DNA from: Siderastrea radians
Taxonomy: Eukaryota > Cnidaria > Anthozoa > Scleractinia > Rhizangiidae
Length of the DNA stretch: 64,000 nucleotides
Direction: 5' to 3'
Assembly (NCBI GenBank): GCA_964017195.1
Contig: OZ024895.1
Span: forward strand, 12,330,501 to 12,394,500
In this document: in pieces, positions 1 to 8,144 of the stretch
Position numbering within the stretch: position 1 is the first letter of the stretch
How the letters are laid out: each line of letters opens with the position of its first letter
Translations under genes and position numbers: made by a program
Notes under the pieces: generated by a model
The model's database searches: none
What the model was told of the DNA's origin: nothing
The model's input: the letters and a program-made list of their open reading frames with translations, nothing else

Positions 1-68
1 AAAAAGTGGAAAAGTAAAAACTAAAAAGCGACTATGTACAGATTGAAAAAAATAAAAACTAAAAAACA
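1..68. other. AT-rich left edge, no gene seen
   Basis: The first 68 bases are A-rich with scattered AAAAACTAAAAA runs. They lie downstream of the minus-strand SLOG gene. No inverted counterpart was found near the other side of the viral block, so a terminal inverted repeat cannot be claimed here. The viral element may extend left of the window. Confidence 0.5.
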
Positions 69-764
69 TTACAAATGAAAGTCTTCCAGTTCCAGGCGTA
101 ATTGATCAATGTTCTCGGGGAGACAGAAGGTGCGGTTGAACAAGGCTTGAATTTCGGCTCGGGTTTTCTCGTTCACATCCCGGGATCCCACGATAGCACT
201 GCTTTGATGAAGGGTGGGCTTTTTGGGTCCCCAAGGGACAAATTGACTGCCAGTGACCAGGGTGGCGGCATTCTCGTTGACTTGGTAGTAATGGTCCGAG
301 CGGTACCATGATTGACTGGGGATGTCAAAGAGATAGACGGGTTTGCCTAAATCCATGGCCAATTGCACGGTCCAACCGGTGCCTCCTTTCACGCGTTTAT
401 GATCCGGTTCCAAGATGCCAAAGGCATAGATGGTATGGGCTTTCTTGGCCAATTGATAATTGCGTTGCAGCAATTGCAGGGTGTAAAAATGACTGGGCAT
501 TTGTTTGCCTAGTTTCTCCGCTGCCTGGTGAAGATGCGGGTTGGCCAGCATGAGGACTTCCACCGTAGAAGGGGTGATGAAAGTGGCTCGAGGATGGTTC
601 GGGGGGACGAGGACTTCGAGTTGCATCCCAAACTGTTTGGCATGTTCTTCGACGAGTGCATCCGTACCTTTGGCTCCCCCTGTGTAGACCACATGTCCAT
701 GACCCACTTGCAGTTCCAAGGCACCGAGATCTTGTTCTCCGATCATGTCGATGTCGGGTGGCAT
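69..764 (-). CDS. SLOG/DprA-like Rossmann-fold nucleotide-binding protein
   Basis: This 231-residue protein starts at an ATG complementary to 762-764 and ends in TAA. Around residues 27-42 it has YTGGAKGTDALVEEHA, the glycine-rich loop typical of the SLOG superfamily (DprA, LOG, YpsA). Further on it has KGGTGWTVQLAMDLGKPVYLFD, again with a GGTGW turn and a hydrophobic strand. Established knowledge: SLOG domains bind nucleotides or nucleotide derivatives and in bacteria often sense signals in conflict systems. Inference: a viral nucleotide-sensing or nucleotide-processing accessory protein acting in the infected cell. It is transcribed away from the GRF-finger gene from a shared CCAAT-rich promoter. 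The enzymatic activity cannot be told from sequence. The family call is fairly secure, the role is not. Confidence 0.7.
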   Translation of the reverse strand: MPPDIDMIGEQDLGALELQVGHGHVVYTGGAKGTDALVEEHAKQFGMQLEVLVPPNHPRATFITPSTVEVLMLANPHLHQAAEKLGKQMPSHFYTLQLLQRNYQLAKKAHTIYAFGILEPDHKRVKGGTGWTVQLAMDLGKPVYLFDIPSQSWYRSDHYYQVNENAATLVTGSQFVPWGPKKPTLHQSSAIVGSRDVNEKTRAEIQALFNRTFCLPENIDQLRLELEDFHL

Positions 765-971
765 TGCTTTGAGAATGACGACTCAGGGAACGCGGGGGCC
801 GTCTTAAATAGAGACACCTGACCAATGGGAAGACAAGAGGTCCTTATTTGGATAGGCAAAAGCTGACCAATGGGAACCTGAGAGGTCCTTATAGGGTCAT
901 GAGAAGCTGACCAATGAGAGCCAAGGGTCCAAGGTATAAAAAGGCATGGGTGGGTGAAAATCGTGAGCACG
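765..971. promoter_or_regulatory. Divergent promoter with three ~44-bp CCAAT repeats
   Basis: Three copies of a roughly 44-bp unit beginning CTGACCAATG place CCAAT boxes at 822-826, 867-871 and 911-915. Two copies continue into AGAGGTCCTTAT. A TATAAAAA box at 935-942 lies 37 bases before the ATG at 972 of the GRF-finger gene. On the other strand TATTTAA (804-810) lies about 40 bases before the SLOG ATG. The layout fits a bidirectional RNA polymerase II promoter driven by CCAAT-binding factor NF-Y. The sites are visible, the factor is inferred. Confidence 0.6.
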
Positions 972-1829
972 ATGTCTGTCGATCGGAAGAGAAAGCAAAG
1001 CGTCCACCCAGAGGGGAAGAAGAAGAAGAAGAACACCATTCAAACGATGACGCCCGTGGACTGTGATCCGGTGGTACGCGAGGTGGTGGAAGACACCCGA
1101 GCTGCGGTGGAAGACATGATGAAAGAATTGGATGACATGGTGGTGCAATCGACACCAGCATTGACGACCATGTATGACACTGCGGAGGACAATGAAAGAA
1201 AGTCGGTGGACTATATGGTATGTCCTTGCCATGACGTGCGTTTGGAGGCCCGAGAATCTCAAAAGGGATGGAAGTATGTGAAATGTCCCATCCAACCGTG
1301 TTTGCTGTTTTGTGGGCAAGATCAAGCCCCCGACTATATGAAAGCCGTGTATAGTCAACCTCATGCAGAAGTGCTGGACATGTGGACTTGTTTGCAATGC
1401 TTTTGCCGTGAACCCGCCACGCTACAACAGAGCCATTCCCCCCAGAACCCCGATCGCTTGTTTCTGAATTGTTCCAAGAAAAAGTGTGGCTTCTTCCGAT
1501 GGGCCGATCAACCGTTGGGTCCCAAGTACTGGAGTTGGTTTCATGACCATCCCCCCAAGAAAGCCGACGCACTGGCCGAACCCCCGTTGTCCACCCGTGA
1601 TGCACAAGGGTATCCCAAGCGTGGCGTGGACATCCCTGGCCCGCCCCCTCGAAGGAAAGAGGACCGACCCCTGACAGACTATGAGAAACAATTGCTACGA
1701 GAAATTCAAGAGCTCAAGAACCGTCAAGAAATGATGGTGGCCCCAGCGCCACCACCCCCCAAGTACAGTGACAGTGTCGAGAACTGGCAGAAAAGCTTCG
1801 AGACCCTCGCCTGTGGGGGCCTCTTTTAA
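972..1829 (+). CDS. GRF-type zinc-finger protein
   Basis: The reading frame is open from a GTG at 954, but the first ATG is at 972. It sits about 37 bases after a TATA box, so I choose it (285 residues). A first Cys-rich module contains CPCHD and, later, VKCPIQPCLLFCG. A second has CLQCFC, then RLFLNCSKKKCGFFRWAD, the C..N..RxFxxCxxxxCxFFxWAD pattern of the GRF zinc finger. The N-terminus is basic (RKRKQ, a KKKKK run). The C-terminal part is proline-rich with a short charged helix. GRF fingers are known to bind single-stranded nucleic acid in DNA repair proteins (TOP3A, NEIL3, APE2). A role in viral DNA replication or recombination is inferred. AATAAA follows 12 bases after the stop. Confidence 0.65.
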   Translation: MSVDRKRKQSVHPEGKKKKKNTIQTMTPVDCDPVVREVVEDTRAAVEDMMKELDDMVVQSTPALTTMYDTAEDNERKSVDYMVCPCHDVRLEARESQKGWKYVKCPIQPCLLFCGQDQAPDYMKAVYSQPHAEVLDMWTCLQCFCREPATLQQSHSPQNPDRLFLNCSKKKCGFFRWADQPLGPKYWSWFHDHPPKKADALAEPPLSTRDAQGYPKRGVDIPGPPPRRKEDRPLTDYEKQLLREIQELKNRQEMMVAPAPPPPKYSDSVENWQKSFETLACGGLF

Positions 1830-1840
1830 AGGAGAGAACG

Positions 1841-1846
1841 AATAAA
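1841..1846 (+). terminator. Poly(A) signal AATAAA
   Basis: AATAAA lies 12 bases after the stop codon of the GRF-finger gene and is followed by a T-rich run. Confidence 0.55.
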
Positions 1847-1863
1847 ATTTTTTTATTTAGGCC

Positions 1864-2100
1864 ATGGAGTCTGCTGTGTGTGATGCGTGGGAGTCTGTTT
1901 TGTCTCGGGTGCAATGGCAATGCCATCAATCGCTTTGCCAAGTGTTTGTCTTGTGGTTAAAAGCCCACCCGAACGCGTGGCGATGGTATCGAATCATTCA
2001 AAAGGCGCATCCCGACACCGTCCCTTCCATACCGACCTTATGGGATGAATGCCGGAACGTATGGCCCCTCGAAAGAAAAAGGTCTCCCAAGCATGGTTGA
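1864..2100 (+). CDS. Hypothetical 78-residue protein overlapping integrase start
   Basis: An ATG frame begins shortly after the poly(A) signal of the upstream gene and runs 52 bases into the integrase gene in another frame. The product is rich in Trp, Cys and His (for example WQCHQSLCQVFVLWLKAHP) and ends in a basic tail. I recognise no domain, and it is not the HHCC finger of integrases. It may be a real small overlapping gene, a 5' exon of the integrase, or chance. The dense packing of this genome favours something functional in the 200-base gap, but the evidence is weak. Confidence 0.35.
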   Translation: MESAVCDAWESVLSRVQWQCHQSLCQVFVLWLKAHPNAWRWYRIIQKAHPDTVPSIPTLWDECRNVWPLERKRSPKHG

Positions 2101-3191
2101 ATCGTTACCACGATCCTCGGGCCCCGGGGAGTTTAGGAGGCGTGCAACGGTTTGCCAAAGCCCATCGTCTCTCGTTGAAACAAGCCCAACGGGTCTTGGA
2201 ACGGGATTTGGCCTACACGTTACATAAACCGCGGCGTCGTCGTTTTCCCACGGTCCCTGTGGTGGTGGGAGGGTTAGACGATCAATGGGTGGCGGATTTA
2301 GTCGAAGTCCAACCGTTGGCCAAATATAATCGGGGCCTACGCTATTTACTGACGGTCGTGGATGTCTTGTCCAAATACGCGTGGGTGCAACCCTTGAAAG
2401 ACAAAACCGGCGTGGCCCTCGTGAAAGCCTTTGAGAAGATTGTGAAACAAGCACGACGACGACACCCCAACCGATTGCAAACGGATCGGGGGAAGGAATT
2501 TTACAACCGGACGTTTCAACGATGGCTCGACGAGCAAGGGATTCACCATTTTTCGACGGAAGGGGATGCGAAGGCCAGTGTGGTGGAACGATTTAACCGC
2601 ACCTTGAAAGAACGGCTGTACCGTTATTTCACCGCGGCCAACACCTTACGCTTTGACGATGTCTTACCCGAGTTGGTGCAAGGCTATAATGCCACGCGTC
2701 ATCGAAGTATTGGCATGGCCCCCCAAGACGTGACGTGGGACAACGAAGAAGCCGTGTGGAAACGATTGTATGCTAAACGATTGAAAAGCCAGAAAAAACC
2801 TCAATTCAACGTAGGCGATCGGGTGCGTCTCAACAAGATTCATCGCACCTTTGAAAAAGGCTATTTACCTGGTTGGACCGAAGAAGTGTTTGTGGTGCAT
2901 CGTGTGATCCCGGGCCCGGTGCCCACCTATAAGATTCGCGAATGGGATGATACCCCGGTCCAAGGCACGTTTTATGAAGAGGATTTACAAAAAGTCCATG
3001 TGTCCGACGTGTTTCGCATCGAAAAGGTACTTAAGCGTCAAAAAGATCGATGGTTGGTCAAGTGGAAAGGGTGGCCCGACAAGTACAATAGTTGGATTGC
3101 TCGTGGAGACGTGACCTCTCTTCAACCGAGGAAAGAGACAAAGCCGCCCAAAGAGACAAGTCCACCCAAAAGACGACGACGACGCGACTAA
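2049..3191 (+). CDS. INT: Retroviral-type (DDE) integrase with C-terminal chromodomain
   Basis: This 380-residue protein resembles Maverick/Polinton and adintovirus integrases, which insert linear viral DNA into host chromatin. The rve core carries the catalytic acids D83 (WVADLVEV), D146 (LQTDRGKEF) and E180 (KASVVERFNRTLKE), with 33 residues between the last two by my count. An SH3-like DNA-binding segment follows (NVGDRVRLNK). A chromodomain sits around residues 320-355 (VEKVL-type strand, then WLVKWKGWPDKYNSW), and the tail is strongly basic (KRRRRRD). Chromodomains of this kind direct integration to modified histones in Ty3-type and Polinton elements. All motif residues look intact. The stop is 4 bases before the next ATG, so the two genes are tightly packed. 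Confidence 0.92.
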   Translation: MPERMAPRKKKVSQAWLNRYHDPRAPGSLGGVQRFAKAHRLSLKQAQRVLERDLAYTLHKPRRRRFPTVPVVVGGLDDQWVADLVEVQPLAKYNRGLRYLLTVVDVLSKYAWVQPLKDKTGVALVKAFEKIVKQARRRHPNRLQTDRGKEFYNRTFQRWLDEQGIHHFSTEGDAKASVVERFNRTLKERLYRYFTAANTLRFDDVLPELVQGYNATRHRSIGMAPQDVTWDNEEAVWKRLYAKRLKSQKKPQFNVGDRVRLNKIHRTFEKGYLPGWTEEVFVVHRVIPGPVPTYKIREWDDTPVQGTFYEEDLQKVHVSDVFRIEKVLKRQKDRWLVKWKGWPDKYNSWIARGDVTSLQPRKETKPPKETSPPKRRRRRD

Positions 3192-3195
3192 AACA

Positions 3196-4239
3196 ATGAC
3201 GTTCGTCCCCAACTCGTCGTTTTACGTGACGTTGATGAGTCATGCGAGTACCAAGGAGTTTCCTGGCAACAAGAGTCATCATTTCAGAAATCGGTTGCCC
3301 AAACCCATTCGATTTGTGGGACGCGGATGGATGGTGGGCATGGTCAGTTTATCCTTACCCACCATTCCGGTGGTAGCGGAAGAAGGAGGCGTGGGCGATT
3401 CCCATCCTTTGTTGTACGTACGATGGTACGAACACGACTTTAAAATAGACGATTGGGGACAGGAGGCATGGTGGTATGAAGAGCAGGAATGGACCGTGAA
3501 GGCTCAAGACATGAGAAAGGAGATGACCTCGTTGACGGGAGTTCAATTTTTTCACCAACTGGTGTATCGTTACCGGCAAGAACGGGCGAAACGAATCAAA
3601 CCCAAAGACAAGTTGGTGGGGCCCGATGGCGTCAAAATGTACCCGACCTTTGAATGGACCACCGAAGGGGATTTGTTGTTGAATACCAAGCCAGTGGATT
3701 ACAAAACCCATGTGGCACGCGTGTCATGGGGCAGAACCTTGGCCCTGAAAATGGGATGGATTGAACAACCGTCCCCCGGCCAGTATCGATTGGGTCCGAA
3801 TCTCTTGCAAGAATTGGATGGCATTTCTACCATTCCGGACCCGACGGATATCCGCGATACCAGCAACAAGCCCACCTTTTGGAAAGTGGAGGGGGATTAT
3901 CTGAAATTGAGTCTATCGTGCCCTTGGCGGTTTGTGAATTTGAACGGGACCTTTCGTGTCCCGTCGGAATTTCCCGCGGTGCGTCCTTTGCACGTGTATT
4001 GTGATGTAGGCACCAGCAGTATGGTAGGGGGGCGTATCACGGATCTGTTACGAGAAATCAAGTACCATCCTCAAAACACCACCCACTTTGAACCTCGACA
4101 TATTCAATATGTCCCCGTACGCAATGAAGTGGTGGAAATCGTGGAAACGCAGATGGCCGAAACCAATGGGGATCTCGTCCAATTTGGCGAAGGACGTACC
4201 CTCCTGACCCTGCACTTTAAAAGGGACGTGGTGGTGTGA
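3196..4239 (+). CDS. Penton-like / minor capsid-associated protein, paralogue 1
   Basis: This 347-residue protein belongs to a family I know from cnidarian and arthropod Polinton-like elements. It has an N-terminal SFYVTL-x-SHA-x4-EFPGN signature followed by FRNRLPKPIRF. Its C-terminus reads LHVYCDVGTSSMVGGRITD, then a strand-rich end. The pattern of short beta strands fits a single jelly-roll or vertex protein, but this is inference and some annotators leave the family as hypothetical. The adjacent gene is a clear paralogue sharing both ends. It follows the integrase by 4 bases and its stop lies 11 bases before the next ATG, so both are probably made together as late virion proteins. Confidence 0.6.
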   Translation: MTFVPNSSFYVTLMSHASTKEFPGNKSHHFRNRLPKPIRFVGRGWMVGMVSLSLPTIPVVAEEGGVGDSHPLLYVRWYEHDFKIDDWGQEAWWYEEQEWTVKAQDMRKEMTSLTGVQFFHQLVYRYRQERAKRIKPKDKLVGPDGVKMYPTFEWTTEGDLLLNTKPVDYKTHVARVSWGRTLALKMGWIEQPSPGQYRLGPNLLQELDGISTIPDPTDIRDTSNKPTFWKVEGDYLKLSLSCPWRFVNLNGTFRVPSEFPAVRPLHVYCDVGTSSMVGGRITDLLREIKYHPQNTTHFEPRHIQYVPVRNEVVEIVETQMAETNGDLVQFGEGRTLLTLHFKRDVVV

Positions 4240-4250
4240 AGAAGACAAAG

Positions 4251-5303
4251 ATGTCGTTCTACGTGACGTTACCCAGTCATGCCAACCGACGTGAATTTCC
4301 CAACAACCAAGCCAATTCCTTCAAGATTCGTTTACCGAAACCGTTGCAGTTATCCGGAGGGGGATGGCAAGTGGTGTTGAGTGCCATTTCCTTACCGGAT
4401 ACCCGCGTGAATTTGTATGAGTTGGTGAAGAAAAATGGGTACGTCATGGGGACGTCCTGGGACCAAACCTATCCTAAACCGGATGGAAAAGACGGGGAAA
4501 TGACCTCGCGAGTAGACACTGCGCGAACCATCATCAATGACATTCAAGATTTGGATTGGGTGGTGGATGGCGTGAGTTTCATGAAAGCCATCATTGCCCA
4601 CTTGGAACAACAACGTAAGGAATTGGCGATTCAAGGAGGTCGGTTTACCAACGATCAAGGCAAACACACCTACATCAAGTTCAAGTGGGAAGGCGAAGAT
4701 CTGCTCATTGACAACACCAATATCTGTCATTGCGGCAACAAAACACCAGCCCTGACCATCTACACCAAGTTGGCTCTCAAGATGGGATGGTTACGTCAAA
4801 TTGACACTGTATTGATTTTGGGACCAAACTTACAACAAGAATTCATCGGGGATCAAATCCCCAACATGACAAAACCAGCCGTTGACAACGATTGGAACGA
4901 TGTGAACGACGATCAGAGCAAGCCGGTCTTTTGGACGGTGCGTTCGTTTTTACCGGATTATTTACAATTGAGTATGAGTTGTAATTGGCGTTTCACCAAC
5001 TTGAATGTGGCGTTTCGAGCGGTGGTGGGGGAACCCACGCGATCATTGCACGTGTACTCCGACGTGGCAGGCAGCACTGTGGTGGGCAATCGCGTGACCG
5101 ATTTGTTGCGTGAAATCCAGTACAAGCGACAAGCACGTGGCACCATCTACTTTGAACCGTTGCACATTCAATACATGTCTCTTCGTAACGAGGTGGTGGA
5201 AATGATTCATGTTCAAGTGGCCGAAACGATTGGTAGAGGAGGAGACTTGGTCAAGTTTGGTGACGGCCATACCATTGTCACGTTACACTTCAAAAAGACA
5301 TAA
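4251..5303 (+). CDS. Penton-like / minor capsid-associated protein, paralogue 2
   Basis: The frame is open from a GTG at 4236, but the first ATG is at 4251 (MSFYVTLPSHANRREFPN), giving 350 residues. That start aligns with the start motif of the preceding paralogue. The two proteins share the SFYVTL-x-SHA start, the RLPKPL motif, a central LALKMGW-x(R/E)Q stretch and the C-terminal LHVYSDVAG-x-TVVGNRVTDLLREI region, while the middle is divergent. The duplication suggests two vertex or minor capsid subunits, or one structural and one receptor-binding copy. No transmembrane segment or signal peptide is apparent. The duplication is seen directly, the function is inferred. Confidence 0.6.
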   Translation: MSFYVTLPSHANRREFPNNQANSFKIRLPKPLQLSGGGWQVVLSAISLPDTRVNLYELVKKNGYVMGTSWDQTYPKPDGKDGEMTSRVDTARTIINDIQDLDWVVDGVSFMKAIIAHLEQQRKELAIQGGRFTNDQGKHTYIKFKWEGEDLLIDNTNICHCGNKTPALTIYTKLALKMGWLRQIDTVLILGPNLQQEFIGDQIPNMTKPAVDNDWNDVNDDQSKPVFWTVRSFLPDYLQLSMSCNWRFTNLNVAFRAVVGEPTRSLHVYSDVAGSTVVGNRVTDLLREIQYKRQARGTIYFEPLHIQYMSLRNEVVEMIHVQVAETIGRGGDLVKFGDGHTIVTLHFKKT

Positions 5304-5340
5304 AAAGGGGGAGGCCAAGGGAGTGACCAATCACAACAAG

Positions 5341-5526
5341 ATGCCCAAGACGAGAAGACGCCGAAGACGAAGAAGAAGGCAACGAGGGGGTCTCTTGCCT
5401 CTGGCGGCACTGATTCCAGCCTTGATTGCGGGAGGGAAAGCCGTGGCGTTGGGTGCCGCGGGGGGTGCAGCGAGTTATGGGGCCAAGAAAGGGTTGGAAG
5501 CCGCGTTTCGAAAAAGAAGGCGATGA
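5341..5526 (+). CDS. Small basic core peptide resembling adenovirus pX/mu
   Basis: This 61-residue peptide starts at the ATG at 5341. An upstream open extension overlaps the previous gene and looks non-coding. It has an Arg-rich start (about ten Arg), then QRGG, then a hydrophobic LLPLAALIPALIAGGKAVAL stretch and a basic tail. Adenovirus pX (mu precursor) has the same order: Arg-rich, an XXGG protease site, and a hydrophobic alanine/leucine segment. QRGG fits an adenain-type cleavage site (X-X-G-G before the cut). A condensing or core-membrane peptide in the virion is inferred. The 57-residue peptide at 10,638 shares the layout and the GKAVAL string. Confidence 0.6.
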   Translation: MPKTRRRRRRRRRQRGGLLPLAALIPALIAGGKAVALGAAGGAASYGAKKGLEAAFRKRRR

Positions 5527-5532
5527 GGACGG

Positions 5533-5540
5533 TATAAAAA
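5533..5540 (+). promoter_or_regulatory. TATA box upstream of 108-aa basic protein
   Basis: GGTATAAAAAGAGACGAG begins 7 bases after the upstream stop and about 65 bases before the ATG at 5600. The same TATAAA-RGRGACGAG wording recurs at 8927 (TATAAAGGGACGAG) and, less exactly, at 10,573. Confidence 0.6.
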
Positions 5541-5599
5541 GAGACGAGTCCTGTGACACCAACAAAAAACGTGATCCTTGGTAACGCGTGAAGAGTACG

Positions 5600-5926
5600 A
5601 TGCGTGGGGGAAGTTTGACACGATTTCGGACCGATGAGTGGTATGATCAACATGGCAAAGGGATGGTGACGGATCTCTTGCGTGGGGGGTTCCAAGGCCT
5701 TATAAGCACGCGAAATCCTTTAAAATTGCCTAGTAATATCAAGAGAGGCTTGGAAACGGGGTTGACACGAGGTGTCAAACGCAAAGCCGAACAAGTCATC
5801 AAAAAAGAAATCACCAAACGAGCCAAGAAAGCTTTGAGTAATAAGAACGTGAAACAAGCCGTGCGGGTAGCCACGGCCTTATTTCCCAAACAAACCAAAC
5901 GTGCACGCGATATTTTGGGCGTGTGA
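5600..5926 (+). CDS. Basic virion-core-like protein with protease sites
   Basis: The frame is open from a GTG at 5588, but the first ATG is at 5600 (MRGGSLTRF), giving 108 residues. A possible cleavage motif is LLRGG followed by F, an exact match to the adenovirus-type (M/I/L)XGG-X rule. The remainder is Lys/Arg-rich and helical (VKRKAEQVIKKEITKRAKKA), as expected of a DNA-condensing or core protein such as adenoviral VII or VI precursors. I do not recognise the exact family. It has its own TATA box and overlaps nothing, and the next ATG follows its stop by 2 bases. Confidence 0.55.
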   Translation: MRGGSLTRFRTDEWYDQHGKGMVTDLLRGGFQGLISTRNPLKLPSNIKRGLETGLTRGVKRKAEQVIKKEITKRAKKALSNKNVKQAVRVATALFPKQTKRARDILGV

Positions 5927-5928
5927 AC

Positions 5929-6159
5929 ATGGAACCGGTGCCTTCGCGACCTCGACGGATTCGTAGTGATCGGGGCTTGTCTCAATGGGGAGGACTGTAT
6001 CCGTTTTGGAAACTGATGCGACGACAACGTGGCGGCTGGTTGAGTCCCGAGGTGATGAGACTGCCCGGGTTTGATTTGAGACAACGCTTAGCACGACGAC
6101 GGTATAAAAACCCCTCACGACAACGACGTACCACCACTCGACGACGACGACGACGTTAA
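5929..6159 (+). CDS. Small Arg-rich peptide with QWGG and QRGG motifs
   Basis: The frame is open from a GTG at 5923, but the ATG is at 5929, giving 76 residues. It contains LSQWGG-L and RRQRGG-W, two candidate adenain-type sites, and ends in a poly-Arg tail (TTTRRRRRR). No fold is recognised. The Arg-rich tail and cleavage motifs suggest a packaged core peptide. A TATA box for the next gene lies inside this coding sequence at 6103-6110, so the short ORF also carries a promoter. Confidence 0.5.
   Translation: MEPVPSRPRRIRSDRGLSQWGGLYPFWKLMRRQRGGWLSPEVMRLPGFDLRQRLARRRYKNPSRQRRTTTRRRRRR
6103..6110 (+). promoter_or_regulatory. TATA box for major capsid gene
   Basis: TATAAAAA lies inside the end of the preceding small gene and 59 bases before the capsid ATG. 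A start site about 30 bases downstream would leave a short leader. Confidence 0.6.
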
Positions 6160-6161
6160 AC

Positions 6162-7574
6162 ATGCCTGACGTGAGTACGCAAACCGCCCCGGCTCACCCA
6201 CGTTCCGAAGGGACCGCCAACCCGGCGTTACGGATTTTCAAGGTGCCACCGACCGACATTAGCATCAATGCCTATCGCATGGTTACCATTCAACCCACCA
6301 CCACGGGTATCAATCCCATGGAATTCATCATTCCTGGATTAGACGATTTTGTGGATTTGGGACGCAGTTACTTTACCATGGAATTGCGTTTGAAAAAAGA
6401 TGACAACGGGAACTTGGACGCCGCGGAGATATTGTTCCCCGTCAATAATTTGGCCCATTCCATCATCAAACAAATTGACTTGCAATTGAATGGCACGTTG
6501 ATCAGTCCTCAATCCGACACCTATCATTACAAAGCTTACCTGGAAACCTTGCTGAATTATGACCGAGAAGATGGCAAGACCGTGTTGGGACCCCAAGGAT
6601 GGTTCAATCAAGTAGATTTCCCACCCCTATGGACCGCCACCAATACAAACACCGCAGCGAATGCTGGTGCTGGACATGCCCACTGGGTGGCACTTAGTGC
6701 CAATCACAAAGGAGCCTTGGCCGCCATGAAAGCCGAACTCGCCAAGTATGTTGATGGTGTCACTCACAGTCTAGTGTTTACCCCCCACCTGGAAGTGTTT
6801 CACACTGGCAAACTGTTAGTGCCCGGCATCGAAATCAAGATGAAATTTCATTTCAATGGCCCCAGCCTGTTTTTCAATGGAGTGGGCCTAGCTGGACGAT
6901 TGATGGAAGGCGATGTCAAACTACGGTTTCATCTCTGTCAACTGCGTTTGAATGACGCCATCTACCAGAGTATATCTAGCAAAAGACACAATGAAGGCCA
7001 AGTGGCTGCTTACCCGACCGTCCTCAGTGAAATCCGGACCTTCAGCATGCAAAACAACCTGGTCCGCTTTGATATCCCCAACCTGTTTCAAAACAGAATA
7101 CCGGACCGATTGATTGTGGGGTTGTTGGACAGCCGTGCCTTCAATGGAGATGTGACCCGAGATCCTTTCTGCTTCCAGAAATTTGGACTGACGTCCATTA
7201 AACAGATTGTCAAAGGCGAAGAATACCCTTATGAAACCCTGCAGTTAGTGCACAACAATGGCACCCGAGATAACTTGGGGTACTTCCGGTTTCTGCAAGC
7301 CAGTGGTGCTTGGTGTAAAAAGAAAGGCAATATGGTGGAAGTAGGAGATTGGGGCGAAGCGAAAAATTGTACCTTGTTCATGTTTGACAATGTGGCCAAT
7401 GGATGTGCCGACAGTCAAACCCTCAACCCCAAGCAAACGGGCGATTTACAGTTGGTCTTGGAATTTGGAGCCGCTCCCGGTGTCAATATAACCGTGCTCG
7501 TGTATGGAGAATTTGAGAACTTGCTGGAGATTGACAGGAACGGAGCCGTGTTGTACAACATTTACCAGCACTGA
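6162..7574 (+). CDS. MCP: Double jelly-roll major capsid protein
   Basis: This 470-residue protein is the Polinton/adintovirus major capsid protein, a family often labelled F54H12.2-like in invertebrate genomes. Diagnostic stretches are ALRIFKVPPTDISI near the N-terminus, IPGLDDFVDLGRSYFTMELR, NNLAHSIIKQIDLQLNGTLI, and YHYKAYLETLLNY. The second half has LLVPGIEIKMKFHFN and ends with LVLEFGAAPGVNITVLVYGEFENLLEID. The length fits two tandem jelly rolls forming trimeric hexon-like capsomers. No stop or frameshift is seen, so a functional capsid protein is plausible. The protease gene follows 2 bases after the stop, the usual neighbourhood in this virus group. Confidence 0.92.
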   Translation: MPDVSTQTAPAHPRSEGTANPALRIFKVPPTDISINAYRMVTIQPTTTGINPMEFIIPGLDDFVDLGRSYFTMELRLKKDDNGNLDAAEILFPVNNLAHSIIKQIDLQLNGTLISPQSDTYHYKAYLETLLNYDREDGKTVLGPQGWFNQVDFPPLWTATNTNTAANAGAGHAHWVALSANHKGALAAMKAELAKYVDGVTHSLVFTPHLEVFHTGKLLVPGIEIKMKFHFNGPSLFFNGVGLAGRLMEGDVKLRFHLCQLRLNDAIYQSISSKRHNEGQVAAYPTVLSEIRTFSMQNNLVRFDIPNLFQNRIPDRLIVGLLDSRAFNGDVTRDPFCFQKFGLTSIKQIVKGEEYPYETLQLVHNNGTRDNLGYFRFLQASGAWCKKKGNMVEVGDWGEAKNCTLFMFDNVANGCADSQTLNPKQTGDLQLVLEFGAAPGVNITVLVYGEFENLLEIDRNGAVLYNIYQH

Positions 7575-7576
7575 AG

Positions 7577-8116
7577 ATGGAACACGTGGCCTTGAACAAT
7601 GTGCAGTTGGATTATTTAGCCCGAGACGACCCGCAATTGAAACCTGTCTTTTACGGGACGGTGGCCTGCGATCGTTTACCCAAGAGTCCTGTCAAGACCT
7701 CTTCGCAAGGGTACATTGTGAACACCGACCCGCACGATCAACCGGGACAACATTGGTTGGCGGTGTGGACGCAAGGCAACGTGTGTGAAGTCCTCGACAG
7801 TTATGCCCTGCCCATGGACACGTACGTGCAAGCCGCCCCGTTACGAGATTGGATCGTGAAACATTGGAAGTATGTGGTGACCAATGGCAAGTCCCTCCAA
7901 GCCATTTCAAGCAAGAGTTGTGGGGATTACGCCTTGTTGTACTTGAAAGCCAAAGCCCGTGGACGGACCTTGCAAGCATTTTTAAATGAGTTTTCCGATC
8001 ATGATTATGTCAGCAATGACCATCAAGCCGGTCAACGCCTTCAACAATTGATTGTAGGTCAAGAAGCCCGATGGTATCAACTTTGTTGTCATCCGTATCA
8101 TCAACGGAATGGTTAA
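7577..8116 (+). CDS. PRO: Adenain-like (C5/Ulp1-type) maturation cysteine protease
   Basis: This 179-residue protein is similar in size to adenovirus endopeptidase (about 204). The catalytic residues are all present: H59 in QHWLAVW, D74 in VLDSYALP, Q108 in SLQAISS, and C115 in KSCGDYALLY. The 7-residue gap from Gln to Cys equals that of adenain (Gln115, Cys122). The enzyme would cut virion precursors during maturation, and the many XXGG motifs in neighbouring basic proteins are its likely targets. It starts 2 bases after the capsid stop and ends at a TAA that overlaps an AATAAA signal. Confidence 0.9.
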   Translation: MEHVALNNVQLDYLARDDPQLKPVFYGTVACDRLPKSPVKTSSQGYIVNTDPHDQPGQHWLAVWTQGNVCEVLDSYALPMDTYVQAAPLRDWIVKHWKYVVTNGKSLQAISSKSCGDYALLYLKAKARGRTLQAFLNEFSDHDYVSNDHQAGQRLQQLIVGQEARWYQLCCHPYHQRNG

Positions 8117-8121
8117 ATAAA
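8116..8121 (+). terminator. Poly(A) signal AATAAA
   Basis: AATAAA overlaps the stop codon of the protease. A second AATAAA at 8234-8239 overlaps the last base of the tRNA-like sequence. Together they could end the capsid-protease transcripts before the packaging ATPase. Confidence 0.5.
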
Positions 8122-8144
8122 ATTCGTTGGAAAAACGTGGTGTC

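Noticed and set aside
1..68. Left terminal inverted repeat of the viral element
   Set aside because: No reverse complement of this stretch was seen between 17.6 and 21.4 kb.
889..1605. Long minus-strand frame opposite the GRF-finger gene
   Set aside because: It is a shadow of the + strand gene. Composition is His/Ser/Pro-rich and no domain is recognised.
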